The notes: generated by a model not told the origin, from the letters alone. A stretch of 64,000 nt of DNA from Sphingobium indicum BiD32 (GCF_000382885.1 NZ_CAVK010000250.1:1-64000), one strand, 5' to 3'. Numbered from the stretch's first letter, positions 15,579 through 24,794 are shown. Made by a program: numbers and translations.

Positions 15579-18500
15579 ATGACAAACGAAGCTGAACGCG
15601 CCCGCATTGCCGAAGTCGGCATGTACCGCCCTGAATTTGAAGGCGACGCCTGTGGCGTGGGCCTTGTCGCCGCCACCGATGGCCGCCCGTCGCGCCGCGT
15701 GGTGGCCTCCGCGATCGACGCGCTCAAGGCGGTGTGGCACCGTGGCGCGGTGGACGCCGATGGCAAGACCGGCGATGGCGCAGGGATCCATGTCGATCTG
15801 CCGGTGCGCTTCTTTGACGATGCGATTGCGGACTCCGGCCACAAGCCGTTGCCCAACCGCCTTGCCGTTGGCATGATCTTCCTGCCGCGCACGGACCTCA
15901 GCGCCCAGGAAACCTGCCGCACCATCGTCGAGAGCGAGATCATCGACGCGGGCTATACCATCTATGGCTGGCGGCAGGTGCCGGTGGACGTGTCGGTCAT
16001 CGGCGAGAAAGCGCAGCGCACCCGCCCCGAAATCGAACAGATCATGATCGCCGGGCCAATGCCCGAAATTCGCGATCAGGCCGAGTTTGAGAAGGATCTC
16101 TATCTGATCCGCCGCCGGATCGAAAAGCAGGTGATCGCGGCGCAGATCAATGATTTTTACGTCTGTTCGCTGTCGTGCCGCTCGATCATCTACAAGGGGC
16201 TGTTCCTGGCCGAATCGCTGTCGGTTTTCTATCCCGACCTGCAGGATGAGCGGTTCGAGAGCCGGGTAGCGATCTTCCACCAGCGCTATTCGACCAACAC
16301 TTTCCCGCAATGGTGGCTGGCCCAGCCGTTCCGCACGCTGGCCCATAATGGCGAGATCAACACGATCCGCGGCAACAAGAACTGGATGAAGAGCCACGAG
16401 ATCAAGATGGCCAGCCTCGCCTTTGGCGAGCAGTCGGAAGATATCAAGCCGGTGATCCCGGCGGGCGCGTCCGATACCGCTGCACTGGATGCCGTGTTCG
16501 AGGCGATCTGCCGGTCGGGGCGCGACGCGCCCACCGCCAAGCTGATGCTGGTGCCCGAAGCGTGGCAGGCCGACAGCGGCGAATTGCCCAAGGCGCATCG
16601 CGACATGTACGACTATCTCGCCTCCGTCATGGAGCCGTGGGACGGCCCCGCCGCGCTGGCGATGACCGACGGGCGCTGGGTCGTGGCCGGGGTGGATCGC
16701 AATGCGCTGCGCCCGCTGCGCTACACGCTGACCGGCGACAATCTGCTGATCGTCGGGTCGGAAACCGGCATGGTCGTGGTTCCCGAAACGACGATCGTGC
16801 GGAAGGGCCGCATGGGTCCGGGCCAGATGATCGCGATCGATCTGCAGGAAGGCGAAATCTATGATGACGCCGCGATCAAGGACCGGATTGCCGGTGAACG
16901 CCCCTATGGCGAGCTGATCAAGGATTTCATGGCGATCGGCGACCTGACCGATGCGCCGACCGCCCTGCCCGGCTGGGACAAGGCGGAACTGACGCGGCGG
17001 CAGGTGGCGGCCAATCTGACGCTGGAGGATCTGGAACTGATTCTGGCGCCGATGGTCGAGGACGCCAAGGAAGCGATCGGCTCCATGGGTGATGACACGC
17101 CGCTGGCGGTCATTTCCGACAAGCCGCGCACGATCAGCCATTTCTTCCGCCAGAATTTCAGCCAGGTCACCAACCCGCCGATCGACCCGTTGCGCGAACG
17201 GCACGTGATGAGCCTGAAAACCCGCTTTTCCAACCTGCATAATATATTGGAGCAGGATGCGCAGAACAGCCATGTGCTGGTGCTGGAATCGCCGGTGCTG
17301 ACCAGTGCCGAATGGGCGCGGCTGAAGGCGCATTTCGGCCCGGCCGTGGCGGAAATCGACTGCACCTTCCCCGCGACCGGCGGGCAGGAACAGCTGCGCG
17401 CGGCCATATCCCGCATCCGCGAGGAAGCCGAACAGGCGGTGCGCGAGGGGCGGACCGAAATTTTCCTGACCGATGAAGGCGTCAGCGAGGCACGCGCCGC
17501 GATTGCCGGCGTACTGGCTGCTGCCGCGGTGCATACCCATCTGGTGCGCAAGGGGCTGCGTTCCTATGCGTCGATCAATGTGCGCTGTGCCGAAGCGCTC
17601 GACACCCATTATTTCGCGGTGCTGATCGGCGTGGGCGCAACCACGGTGAACGCCTATCTGGCCGAAGCGAGCATCGCTGATCGCCATACGCGCGGCCTGT
17701 TCGGATCGCTCGATCTGGAGGCCTGTTTCGAGCGCTATCGCGTTGCGATCAACGAAGGCCTGCTCAAGATCATGTCCAAAATGGGCATTGCGGTCATCAG
17801 CAGCTATCGCGGCGGATATAATTTCGAGGCGGTCGGCCTGTCCCGCGCGCTGGTCAATGATCTGTTCCCCGGTATGCCGGCGAAGATTTCGGGCGAAGGC
17901 TATGCCTCGCTCCATTACAGCGCGATCCTGCGCCATCAGCAGGCCTATGACGCATCGGTCGTGCGGCTGCCGATCGGCGGCTTCTATCGCCAGCGTAACG
18001 GCGGGGAGGCGCACGCCTATTCGGCGCAGCTGATGCACCTGTTGCAGACGGCGGTGGCGACCGACAGCTACTCCACCTATCTGCAATTTTCGCGCGGCGT
18101 GCGCGATTTGCCGCCGGTCTATCTGCGCGACCTGATGGAGTTCAACTTCGCCCGCGAAGCCGTGCCGATCGACGAGGTGGAAGCCACCACCGAGATCCGC
18201 AAACGCTTCGTGACGCCGGGCATGTCGCTGGGGGCGCTCAGCCCCGAAGCGCATGAAACGCTGGCGATCGCCATGAACCGGATCGGGGCGAAGGCAGTGT
18301 CGGGCGAAGGCGGCGAGGATGCCGCGCGTTTCAAGCCCTATGAAAATGGCGACAATGCCAACAGCGTGATCAAGCAGATCGCGTCGGGTCGTTTCGGCGT
18401 CCATGCCGAATATCTGGCATCGGCCGAGGAGATCGAGATCAAGGTCGCCCAGGGTGCCAAGCCCGGCGAAGGCGGGCAGCTCCCCGGTTTCAAGGTGACC

Positions 18501-20099
18501 GAGTTCATCGCCAGGCTGCGCCATTCAACGCCCGGCGTGACGCTGATTTCGCCGCCGCCCCATCACGACATCTATTCGATCGAGGATCTGGCGCAGCTCA
18601 TCTATGACTGCAAGCAGATCAACCCGCGCGCGCGTGTCTGCGTCAAGCTGGTGAGCCAGGCCGGGATCGGCACGGTGGCGGCGGGCGTGGCGAAGGCCCA
18701 TGCCGACGTCATCCTGATCGCTGGCCATGTCGGCGGCACCGGGGCGTCGCCCCAGACGTCGATCAAATATGCTGGCACCCCTTGGGAAATGGGCCTGTCG
18801 GAAGCCAATCAGGTGCTGACCCTCAACGGGCTGCGGCATCGGGTGAAGCTGCGCACCGATGGCGGTCTGAAAACCGGGCGCGACATCGTGATCGCCGCGA
18901 TACTGGGCGCGGAGGAATATGGCATCGGCACATTGTCGCTCGTCGCCATGGGCTGCATCATGGTGCGCCAGTGCCACAGCAACACCTGCCCCGTGGGCGT
19001 GTGCGTGCAGGATGAAAAGCTGCGCGCCAAATTCACCGGCACGCCGGAAAAGGTCATCAATCTGATGACCTTCATCGCCGAGGAAGTGCGCGAAGTGCTG
19101 GCACGGCTGGGCTTCCGCAGCCTGGACGAGGTGATCGGACGGACCGAGCTGCTCAAGCAGGTCAATCGCGGCGCGGAACATCTCGACGACCTCGATCTCA
19201 ACCCGATCCTGGCCAAGGTGGATGCTCCCGACGACCAGCGCCGCTTCAGCCTGAAGCAATGGCGCAACGACGTGCCCGACAGCCTGGACGCGCAGATGAT
19301 GCGCGACGCGAAGGCGGTGTTCGAGCGGGGCGAGAAAATGCAACTGACCTATACGGTGCGCAACACGCACCGCGCGGTCGGTACGCGCCTGTCGTCGGCG
19401 GTGACCGACAAGTTCGGCATGTCCACCCTGGCCGACGGGCATCTGACCGTGCGGCTGCGCGGGTCTGCGGGCCAGTCGCTGGGCGCTTTCCTGTGCAAGG
19501 GTATCACGCTGGAAATTTTCGGCGACGCCAACGACTATGTTGGTAAAGGCTTGTCGGGCGGCATCATCACGGTGCGTACCACCGTCTCCAGCCCCCTGTC
19601 ATCCAAGGACAATACGATCATCGGCAACACCGTCCTCTATGGCGCGACCAGCGGTAAGCTGTTCGCGGCGGGGCAGGCTGGCGAACGTTTTGCCGTCCGC
19701 AATTCGGGCGCGCAGGTGGTGGTCGAGGGCTGTGGTGCCAATGGCTGCGAATATATGACCGGCGGCACGGCGGTCATCCTGGGCAAGACCGGCGCGAATT
19801 TCGGCGCGGGCATGACCGGCGGCATGGCCTTCATCCTTGACGAGGATGGCAGCTTCCCGTCGCGCGCCAACCCCGAAGGGATCGTCTGGCAGCGGCTGGA
19901 AAGCGAGCATTGGGAGGCGCAGGTCAAGGATCTGATCGCGCAGCATGCCAAGGCGACCGACAGCAAATGGTCCGGTACGATCCTGGAGGATTGGGACCGC
20001 TGGCGGCGCTATATCTGGCAGGTCTGCCCCAAGGAGATGCTCACCCGCTTGGCCCATCCATTGAGCGATGCACAGGCGGAGGTCGTCGCCGCCGAATGA
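15579..20099 (+). CDS. gltB: Glutamate synthase (NADPH) large subunit
   Basis: The 1506-residue alpha subunit. The glutaminase nucleophile is Cys25 after a short propeptide (EFEGDACGVGLV), as in Azospirillum GOGAT. The amidotransferase domain contains RFSTNTFPQW-like RYSTNTFPQWWLAQPFRTLAHNGEINT. The FMN synthase domain has HHDIYSIEDLAQLIYD and GGTGASPQTSIKYAGTPWE. The 3Fe-4S cysteines appear in QCHSNTCPVGVC. A C-terminal GXGXG beta-helix domain includes GGTAVILG and GMTGGMAFI. It works with GltD in nitrogen assimilation. Confidence 0.97.
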   Translation: MTNEAERARIAEVGMYRPEFEGDACGVGLVAATDGRPSRRVVASAIDALKAVWHRGAVDADGKTGDGAGIHVDLPVRFFDDAIADSGHKPLPNRLAVGMIFLPRTDLSAQETCRTIVESEIIDAGYTIYGWRQVPVDVSVIGEKAQRTRPEIEQIMIAGPMPEIRDQAEFEKDLYLIRRRIEKQVIAAQINDFYVCSLSCRSIIYKGLFLAESLSVFYPDLQDERFESRVAIFHQRYSTNTFPQWWLAQPFRTLAHNGEINTIRGNKNWMKSHEIKMASLAFGEQSEDIKPVIPAGASDTAALDAVFEAICRSGRDAPTAKLMLVPEAWQADSGELPKAHRDMYDYLASVMEPWDGPAALAMTDGRWVVAGVDRNALRPLRYTLTGDNLLIVGSETGMVVVPETTIVRKGRMGPGQMIAIDLQEGEIYDDAAIKDRIAGERPYGELIKDFMAIGDLTDAPTALPGWDKAELTRRQVAANLTLEDLELILAPMVEDAKEAIGSMGDDTPLAVISDKPRTISHFFRQNFSQVTNPPIDPLRERHVMSLKTRFSNLHNILEQDAQNSHVLVLESPVLTSAEWARLKAHFGPAVAEIDCTFPATGGQEQLRAAISRIREEAEQAVREGRTEIFLTDEGVSEARAAIAGVLAAAAVHTHLVRKGLRSYASINVRCAEALDTHYFAVLIGVGATTVNAYLAEASIADRHTRGLFGSLDLEACFERYRVAINEGLLKIMSKMGIAVISSYRGGYNFEAVGLSRALVNDLFPGMPAKISGEGYASLHYSAILRHQQAYDASVVRLPIGGFYRQRNGGEAHAYSAQLMHLLQTAVATDSYSTYLQFSRGVRDLPPVYLRDLMEFNFAREAVPIDEVEATTEIRKRFVTPGMSLGALSPEAHETLAIAMNRIGAKAVSGEGGEDAARFKPYENGDNANSVIKQIASGRFGVHAEYLASAEEIEIKVAQGAKPGEGGQLPGFKVTEFIARLRHSTPGVTLISPPPHHDIYSIEDLAQLIYDCKQINPRARVCVKLVSQAGIGTVAAGVAKAHADVILIAGHVGGTGASPQTSIKYAGTPWEMGLSEANQVLTLNGLRHRVKLRTDGGLKTGRDIVIAAILGAEEYGIGTLSLVAMGCIMVRQCHSNTCPVGVCVQDEKLRAKFTGTPEKVINLMTFIAEEVREVLARLGFRSLDEVIGRTELLKQVNRGAEHLDDLDLNPILAKVDAPDDQRRFSLKQWRNDVPDSLDAQMMRDAKAVFERGEKMQLTYTVRNTHRAVGTRLSSAVTDKFGMSTLADGHLTVRLRGSAGQSLGAFLCKGITLEIFGDANDYVGKGLSGGIITVRTTVSSPLSSKDNTIIGNTVLYGATSGKLFAAGQAGERFAVRNSGAQVVVEGCGANGCEYMTGGTAVILGKTGANFGAGMTGGMAFILDEDGSFPSRANPEGIVWQRLESEHWEAQVKDLIAQHAKATDSKWSGTILEDWDRWRRYIWQVCPKEMLTRLAHPLSDAQAEVVAAE

Positions 20100-20103
20100 G
20101 CGC

Positions 20104-20601
20104 TTAGGGGAGGGAGCCGCCTGCTGCCGTCGCGACGGCAGCAGGGAAGCGCTCCACCTGGGTGGGTTGCAGAACCGGGGGAGGCGTAGCGGCTTCTCCG
20201 GCGGCGAAGCGTGCAATCGGCTGGGGCAATTGATGGACCGGCGATGGCGGCGGTGGTGCGGGGACGGCCGTGTCCGCCTCCGCCTCTTGCGCCAGATAGT
20301 CGCGCACCACCGGATCGCTCATGCCATCGATCATGCCGTCGACGTCCAGCCCCGCCATATCCAAAGCACTGCGCCGTTCGGCCAGGCTGGGACCACAACC
20401 GGTACAGCGGATTTCGCTGGGACCGTGATCGGCCGGATTGAAGGCATAATCCGACGCGTCGTTGTCACCGGTCTCCGCATAGACGGCGCCCCCATCGCCG
20501 GGCAGGGCGGAGGATTGCGGGCTGGTGACATAGGCACCAAGGCCCAGCCCCATGACCGTCGCGGCGGCCAGTGTCATGCCCGATAGCATCCAATGATGCA
20601 T
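20104..20601 (-). CDS. Membrane-anchored proline-rich protein, unknown
   Basis: About 165 residues from the chosen ATG at 20601. A single N-terminal helix (LSGMTLAAATVMGLGLGAYV) probably anchors the protein with the rest in the periplasm. A CxxC-like RCTGCGPSLAERR lies mid-protein and a proline-rich stretch (VPAPPPPSPVHQLPQP) near the end. I recognise no domain. The frame is open to 20664, but the segment before this Met is Arg-rich. It converges on gltB with only 4 bp between the stops. Confidence 0.6.
   Translation of the reverse strand: MHHWMLSGMTLAAATVMGLGLGAYVTSPQSSALPGDGGAVYAETGDNDASDYAFNPADHGPSEIRCTGCGPSLAERRSALDMAGLDVDGMIDGMSDPVVRDYLAQEAEADTAVPAPPPPSPVHQLPQPIARFAAGEAATPPPVLQPTQVERFPAAVATAAGGSLP
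20121..20144. repeat. Perfect 24-bp palindrome at the convergent gene ends
   Basis: CTGCTGCCGTCG is followed directly by its reverse complement, with no loop. It lies inside the last codons of the minus-strand gene and 22 bp after the gltB stop. It could form a hairpin in either transcript, possibly as a bidirectional terminator lacking a T-run. Confidence 0.6.
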
Positions 20602-20770
20602 GGTCCTGCCTTCCATCCTCTCGCGCGTCGCTGCCAGCCCTTCGGCGCACCGCATCCAGCCCACTGATCAATCATAACGCAGATGCAGATCGGTTGTTGC
20701 ATGGGATAAAAGCCTTTGCTAATGGCCAGCGCCTACCAGATGCCGGTCCTGCCGGTTTCCCTTTGAATGT

Positions 20771-20857
20771 GCGGCCATGGCGGAATTGGTAGACGCGCAA
20801 CGTTGAGGTCGTTGTGGGCGAAAGCCCGTGGAAGTTCGAGTCTTCTTGGCCGCACCA
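20771..20857 (+). tRNA. tRNA-Leu(GAG)
   Basis: A class II tRNA of 87 nt. The acceptor GCGGCCA pairs with TGGCCGC before A and an encoded CCA. The anticodon arm is CAACG-TTGAGGT-CGTTG with anticodon GAG, followed by a long variable arm (GGGCGAAAGCCC) and a GTTCGAGTC T-loop. The minus-strand reading frame across it is a shadow. Confidence 0.95.
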
Positions 20858-21020
20858 TTCACCTGCTGACACGCAGGATCAGTCAAAATTAATCAGCCCC
20901 CGTCCCCGCAAGGGTCGGGATCGTCGCGCGCGGGTGCAAGGGCTTGCGGGATCGTGGTCCGACCGCCTATCTGGCGCAGGTGCGCGGGATTGCCCCGCCT
21001 GACGATGAAAGGATGCCGCC

Positions 21021-21260
21021 ATGTCCCCCATAGATTGGGACCAGCCAGCCACCATGATCGACCTGGACGGCAAAGCGCCGCTGATCGGCACGATTCGCCA
21101 GTGCGCGCAGCATTTCGCGATTTTCAAGGCCGAAGCCAAGGCGCAGGCGCGGGTGCTGCTGACCCAGCCAGTCCATCGGGAGGGCCGCCGGACGCGCACC
21201 TGGCTGCTGGAGCCGGATGAAATCGCGCAACTGGTTGAACGCCTGCGCGCGGAAGGCTGA
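21021..21260 (+). CDS. Small hypothetical protein
   Basis: A 79-residue soluble protein beginning SPIDWDQPATMIDLDGKAPLIG and ending EPDEIAQLVERLRAEG. I recognise no family. It lies between tRNA-Leu and the GTA-type lysis pair, 114 bp before the endolysin gene, and may belong to that unit. A weak GGATG-like binding site precedes the ATG. Confidence 0.5.
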   Translation: MSPIDWDQPATMIDLDGKAPLIGTIRQCAQHFAIFKAEAKAQARVLLTQPVHREGRRTRTWLLEPDEIAQLVERLRAEG

Positions 21261-21374
21261 TCGATCCGACTTTAAGGATGAGCAGCCTGCGCCGTAACAG
21301 CCGGATATTTCCCTGTCCTACAACAAACCATATGGGATAAATGATTCGCCTCGTTCCACCCAGGGAGGCGCAGC

Positions 21375-21914
21375 ATGGATATCCATACGCTCATCGACGA
21401 AGTCATCGCCCGCGAAGGGGGCTATAGCGACCATCCTGCCGATCGCGGCGGGGCAACCAACTGGGGGATAACCCGCGCGGTGGCGCGGGACTATGGCTAT
21501 GTCGGGGATATGCGGGCGCTGCCGCGCGCCACGGCGGTGGCGATCTACCGGCGGCTTTACTGGGATCAGCCGGGCTATGCCTTTGTCGCAGAAATCGCGC
21601 CTTCCATTGCGGCTGAACTGTTCGACACCGGCGTCAACATGGGCGTCGCCACCGCGACCGGCTTTCTCCAGCGCGCGCTCAATGCGCTTAACCGCAACCA
21701 GCGCGATTATTCTGACCTGACGCTCGATCGGGCGATCGGCGCGCGGACGCTCTCGGCGTTGCGCGCCTTCCGGGCGTTGCGGGGCAAGGCGGGTGAGGCG
21801 GTACTCTTGAAGGCGATCGAGGCGATGCAGGGCGAACGCTATATCGCGCTGGCCGAAAACCGTCCGGCCAATGAAACGTTCCTCTACGGCTGGCTGGCCA
21901 ACCGGATCGGTTAG
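21375..21914 (+). CDS. GH108-type endolysin (N-acetylmuramidase), GTA lysis-like
   Basis: A 179-residue peptidoglycan hydrolase of glycoside hydrolase family 108. The catalytic region is REGGYSDHPADRGGATNWGITRAVAR, with Glu at about residue 14 in EGGY, and the C-terminal half contains ELFDTGVNMGVATATGFLQRALN. It has no signal peptide, so export depends on a holin, and a 3TM-holin-like gene follows 87 bp later. In Rhodobacter capsulatus an endolysin/holin pair of these families releases GTA particles by lysis of a subset of cells. The same job here is inferred, as no GTA structural cluster lies in the window. Confidence 0.85.
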   Translation: MDIHTLIDEVIAREGGYSDHPADRGGATNWGITRAVARDYGYVGDMRALPRATAVAIYRRLYWDQPGYAFVAEIAPSIAAELFDTGVNMGVATATGFLQRALNALNRNQRDYSDLTLDRAIGARTLSALRAFRALRGKAGEAVLLKAIEAMQGERYIALAENRPANETFLYGWLANRIG

Positions 21915-22001
21915 ACGGCGGTGAATTCGTGCAGAATTCTCCACCCCGGGAACAGTGTGAACTTCGCCCGAAATTGCCCTTTCAGTCAGGATATACACCC
22001 C

Positions 22002-22265
22002 ATGACAACCGACACCACAGCCACCGATCCCTGGGCCACCCGCGCCCGGCCTGCCTTTCTCTACGTCATCTATGCGCTGCTGCTCTGGTCGCTGCCGATG
22101 GGGCTGATCGCGGGCTGGCGGCCCGACATTGCGGCGGCGATTACGGCAGGGATGCGTGACTATCTCAACGCCCTGCCCGAACCGCTCTATGCGCTGTTTG
22201 GCACCGGCTATCTGGGCTACACCGCCGCGCGCGCCTGGGGCAAGGCGAAGGGGGCTGAACGGTAG
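22002..22265 (+). CDS. 3TM holin, GTA-release type
   Basis: An 87-residue membrane protein with two to three hydrophobic segments: LYVIYALLLWSLPMGLIAGW, a middle amphipathic part around ALPEPLYALFGTGYLGYTAARAW, and a short basic tail. The pattern matches the family described as holin of 3TMs for gene-transfer release. The ATG at 22002 is chosen because the open frame upstream lacks family character. It follows the GH108 endolysin on the same strand. Together they form a two-gene lysis cassette. Confidence 0.75.
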   Translation: MTTDTTATDPWATRARPAFLYVIYALLLWSLPMGLIAGWRPDIAAAITAGMRDYLNALPEPLYALFGTGYLGYTAARAWGKAKGAER

Positions 22266-22268
22266 CGC

Positions 22269-22700
22269 TTACGTCGTCACGCCGCAGGCCGCCCCCACTA
22301 CATCGCCATCTTCCTTGACGAAGGGGGTAGGCAGCGGATGGGGCAGCAGGTCCAGTACCGCTTCGGATGGACGGCACAGCCGCACCCCCTTGGGCGAGAC
22401 CACCAGCGGGCGGTTGATCAGGATCGGGTGCGCCATCATCGCGTCGATCAGCGCCGCGTCGGAAAGGCTCTCGTCGGCCAGGCCCAGTTCGCCAAAGGGC
22501 GTCCCCTTCTGCCGCAACAGGGCGCGGGGCGTGATGCCGGCGCGGGCTATGAGATGTTCCAGCAACGCCCGTGACGGAGGCGTCTGGAGATATTCCACGA
22601 CATGCGGCTCGATCCCGGCATGGCGGATGATCGCCAGCGTGTTGCGCGACGTGCCGCAGGCGGGGTTGTGATAGATGATGATGTCGGTGGCGAAGGATAT
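22269..22700 (-). CDS. arsC: Arsenate reductase (ArsC), start codon unclear
   Basis: A glutaredoxin-coupled type arsenate reductase of about 143 residues. The active-site loop HNPACGTSRNT, with its catalytic Cys, lies near residue 15. VEYLQTPPSRALL and a C-terminal ILINRPLVVSPKGVRLCRP follow, with the conserved Arg. This N-terminal part lies upstream of the first GTG (22598) and is plainly coding. In frame, between the upstream stop and the conserved TDIIIYHN block, there is no ATG, GTG, TTG or CTG. An ATA at 22700, or a TTC at 22694 after an AAAGGA site, is where a start would be expected. Either a rare start is used or the start codon has mutated. Confidence 0.85.
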   Translation of the reverse strand: MSFATDIIIYHNPACGTSRNTLAIIRHAGIEPHVVEYLQTPPSRALLEHLIARAGITPRALLRQKGTPFGELGLADESLSDAALIDAMMAHPILINRPLVVSPKGVRLCRPSEAVLDLLPHPLPTPFVKEDGDVVGAACGVTT

Positions 22701-22710
22701 GTCCTTTGCG

Positions 22711-23043
22711 TCAGCAACAGGGGGTGAGTTCGGCGATCAGCGGGGCGCAGACATCTGCGTTGCCGCCACAGCAATCCTTGAGCAGGAACAAGGTCAGCGC
22801 GCCCAGCACGTCAAGGTCTGCTCGATAATGGACCGACCGGCTATGCCGCTCCGACTGCACGAGGCCCGCGCGGGACAGGATGGCCAGATGGGAGGACATG
22901 GTATTTTGCGGCACCCCTACCAGCCGGGCAATCTCGCCAGCGGGCAGGCCGTCGGGTTCATGGCGCACGAGCAGCCGAAAACTGTCGAGCCGCGTGGATT
23001 GGGCAAGGGCGGCCAAAGCGGCGATGGCAGGCTCATTTTCCAT
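22711..23043 (-). CDS. ArsR-family transcriptional repressor
   Basis: A 110-residue winged-helix regulator. The helix-turn-helix region is GLPAGEIARLVGVPQNTMSSHLAILSRAGLV, followed by a wing with RHSRSVHYRAD. The classic ArsR CVC motif is not seen at the recognition helix. The C-terminus instead carries DCCGG, DVCAPL and a terminal CC, possible metalloid ligands as in some alternative ArsR types. arsC follows 10 bp downstream on the same strand. No arsenite pump gene lies nearby, so any pump must be elsewhere. Confidence 0.9.
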   Translation of the reverse strand: MENEPAIAALAALAQSTRLDSFRLLVRHEPDGLPAGEIARLVGVPQNTMSSHLAILSRAGLVQSERHSRSVHYRADLDVLGALTLFLLKDCCGGNADVCAPLIAELTPCC

Positions 23044-23064
23044 ATATCCAGATTAATGGATATA
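23043..23064. promoter_or_regulatory. Putative ArsR operator
   Basis: An 8-bp inverted repeat, TATATCCA-6 nt-TGGATATA, lies directly before the arsR start codon. Its position and AT-rich dyad fit autoregulation by the ArsR-type repressor. Confidence 0.6.
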
Positions 23065-23511
23065 TTGGGTGAAGCAAGCGGATATGCGAAATCAGGCATG
23101 ATGGAGGAAAAAAAACGCAAATGAGAGGGGCCGCCGGGTCGAAGCCCGACGGCCCATCATGTGCATGGTCAGCGGCCGGAAGTGCCGCCCAGGGGAAACG
23201 AAGGTCGCGCTATCTTCTCCACATGGAGACGGCCTGTATGTCGGCGCGCTTTATCTCGCGATGTGGAGGAAGATCGACGGTGATGCGTCGCTCAGCGGCG
23301 CGTTCCCCGAATGGACTTGACCGACCCCATTGCTGAACCATGAGACATCGGATCACCTCCTTTCGCTATGTTGAAGCCCGTTATGACCGACTTCGACTGC
23401 GTCATCGTGCGGCCACGGGATGGAATGTGAATCAGACGCGCGGCATGATCAAGACTTGTATTATTCTTTTTTTGAATCATACTTTCGCGTCCGCAAGTCG
23501 GATCCGCGTCG
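23065..23511. other. 447-bp gap: short ORF with strong ribosome binding site and minus-strand terminator
   Basis: No ordinary gene is seen. On the minus strand an ideal AAGGAGGTGATC site precedes an ATG at 23348 that opens an 18-codon frame (MSHGSAMGSVKSIRGTRR) ending at 23292. Further down the same strand a GC hairpin (23127-23155) is followed, 10-12 nt later, by a T8 run at about 23109-23116, which looks like a terminator. This may be a small transcript or a leader peptide. On the plus strand a 53-codon frame (23159-23320, ending SGAFPEWT) is also open, but nothing supports its translation. Confidence 0.45.
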
Positions 23512-24063
23512 CTATCCGCGACAATCCTCGATCACCCGCGCAATTTCTGGCCAGGCTGGAACGATCAGCGGCTCCAATCCGGCCGCCTCGACCGCGAATT
23601 TGCCCCGGCTATAGGCGATCTGATCCAGCGCCGTGTCGGCAGCAGCGCGGATCGCGACGGTCTGCGGTACGGACGCAGCGGCGGTCGCAGGCCAGCTGGT
23701 CGCGCCATAGCTGGTCCGCAGCGTCATGGCACCTTGGCCCGCGCCGGTACGGATGATGCTGATCCGTCGCACGGCCCGGTCGCAGCGTATCGTCAGTTTC
23801 GTGTCGGCGGCAGTCGGACCGAACCGGGCAACCGACATGGCCGCGTCGGATTGCCAGCGCCAGTCGCCCGGCGCAGCGGGGCGATCCTGCCATTCGCTGG
23901 CCAGCGGTGCGGCGGGGCTGGCGGACTGCGCGGGCGCCGGGGTTGGCGTCGGTCGGGGCGCAGGGGTCGGCGCTGGACCGGCCTGGCGTGGTGCAGGTCC
24001 GACGCAGGAGCCAAGCAGGATGAGGAAAGGCGCGGCGAAGGCAAGGGGCTGGATAAGGCGCAT
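23512..24063 (-). CDS. Lipoprotein of unknown function
   Basis: About 183 residues from the ATG at 24063. A signal peptide ends in the lipobox LLGSC, so Cys at about residue 19 would be lipidated. A proline/alanine-rich linker (PAPTPAPRPTPTPAPAQ) follows, then a globular domain with WRWQSDAAMSVARFG, TKLTIRCD and RAAADTALDQIAYSRGKFAVE. The domain looks like one seen in small alphaproteobacterial periplasmic proteins, but I cannot name it. The frame is open 20 codons further upstream without signal-peptide character. Confidence 0.7.
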   Translation of the reverse strand: MRLIQPLAFAAPFLILLGSCVGPAPRQAGPAPTPAPRPTPTPAPAQSASPAAPLASEWQDRPAAPGDWRWQSDAAMSVARFGPTAADTKLTIRCDRAVRRISIIRTGAGQGAMTLRTSYGATSWPATAAASVPQTVAIRAAADTALDQIAYSRGKFAVEAAGLEPLIVPAWPEIARVIEDCRG

Positions 24064-24352
24064 CCTGCCTCCATGCCCAAGCATGGCGGGCGGCTCAACC
24101 GGAAAAGGGTGAGTAGAAGGCATGGCGGGCTAAGGTCGCGATGCGGCGCTGCCGATATTGACACCGCGCGCCCGAATCGCTAGGGCGCGGACATCCCGAC
24201 ACGCTGGTGAGCGGCAGTGCTTCGCGCACTGGCCGTCTTTTTTGCGTCCGGGGGTATACATCGGTTGCGCATCCACGCCAAGGACCGCGCAGCCCTGACG
24301 CTTTGAGATGGGGTGACGCCAATCGCCCCGTGGAGCAGGAGATTTATTGACC

Positions 24353-24721
24353 ATGGCACGTATTGCGGGTGTTAACATCCCGACCAACAAGCGCGTAATC
24401 ATCGCGCTCACCTACATTCACGGCATCGGCCGCAAGACCGCCGTCGACATCGCCACGAAGCTGGGCATCGACCACAGCCGTCGTGTGCAGGACCTGTCGG
24501 ACGCCGAAGTGCTCCAGATACGTGAAACGATCGACGCCGACCTGACCGTCGAGGGTGATCTTCGCCGCAACACCGCGATGAACATCAAGCGCCTGATGGA
24601 TCTGGCCTGCTATCGCGGCCTGCGTCATCGCAAGGGGCTGCCGGTTCGTGGCCAGCGCACGCACACCAATGCCCGTACCCGCAAGGGCAAGGCCAAGGCG
24701 ATCGCCGGTAAGAAGAAGTAA
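24353..24721 (+). CDS. rpsM: 30S ribosomal protein S13
   Basis: A 122-residue S13 of the small-subunit head. It begins [14 protein letters not shown], has the helix-two-turns region [10 protein letters not shown], and ends with [19 protein letters not shown] and a lysine-rich tail. Met at 24353 is used because the preceding two codons are outside the family start. It heads the rpsM-rpsK-rpoA-rplQ block. Confidence 0.98.
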   Translation: MARIAGVNIPTNKRVIIALTYIHGIGRKTAVDIATKLGIDHSRRVQDLSDAEVLQIRETIDADLTVEGDLRRNTAMNIKRLMDLACYRGLRHRKGLPVRGQRTHTNARTRKGKAKAIAGKKK

Positions 24722-24794
24722 GCGCCAGAGGGCGGGGCTAACAGCTTCGCTCTCCCGACTTCTTTTTTCAGTATTTCGAGTAGGATAGAGCAAA

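Noticed and set aside
15486-18524. 1012-codon open frame antisense to gltB
   Set aside because: Shadow of a GC-rich gene; no motifs, and gltB is clearly coding.
20672-20872. Minus frame across tRNA-Leu
   Set aside because: Typical tRNA shadow frame.
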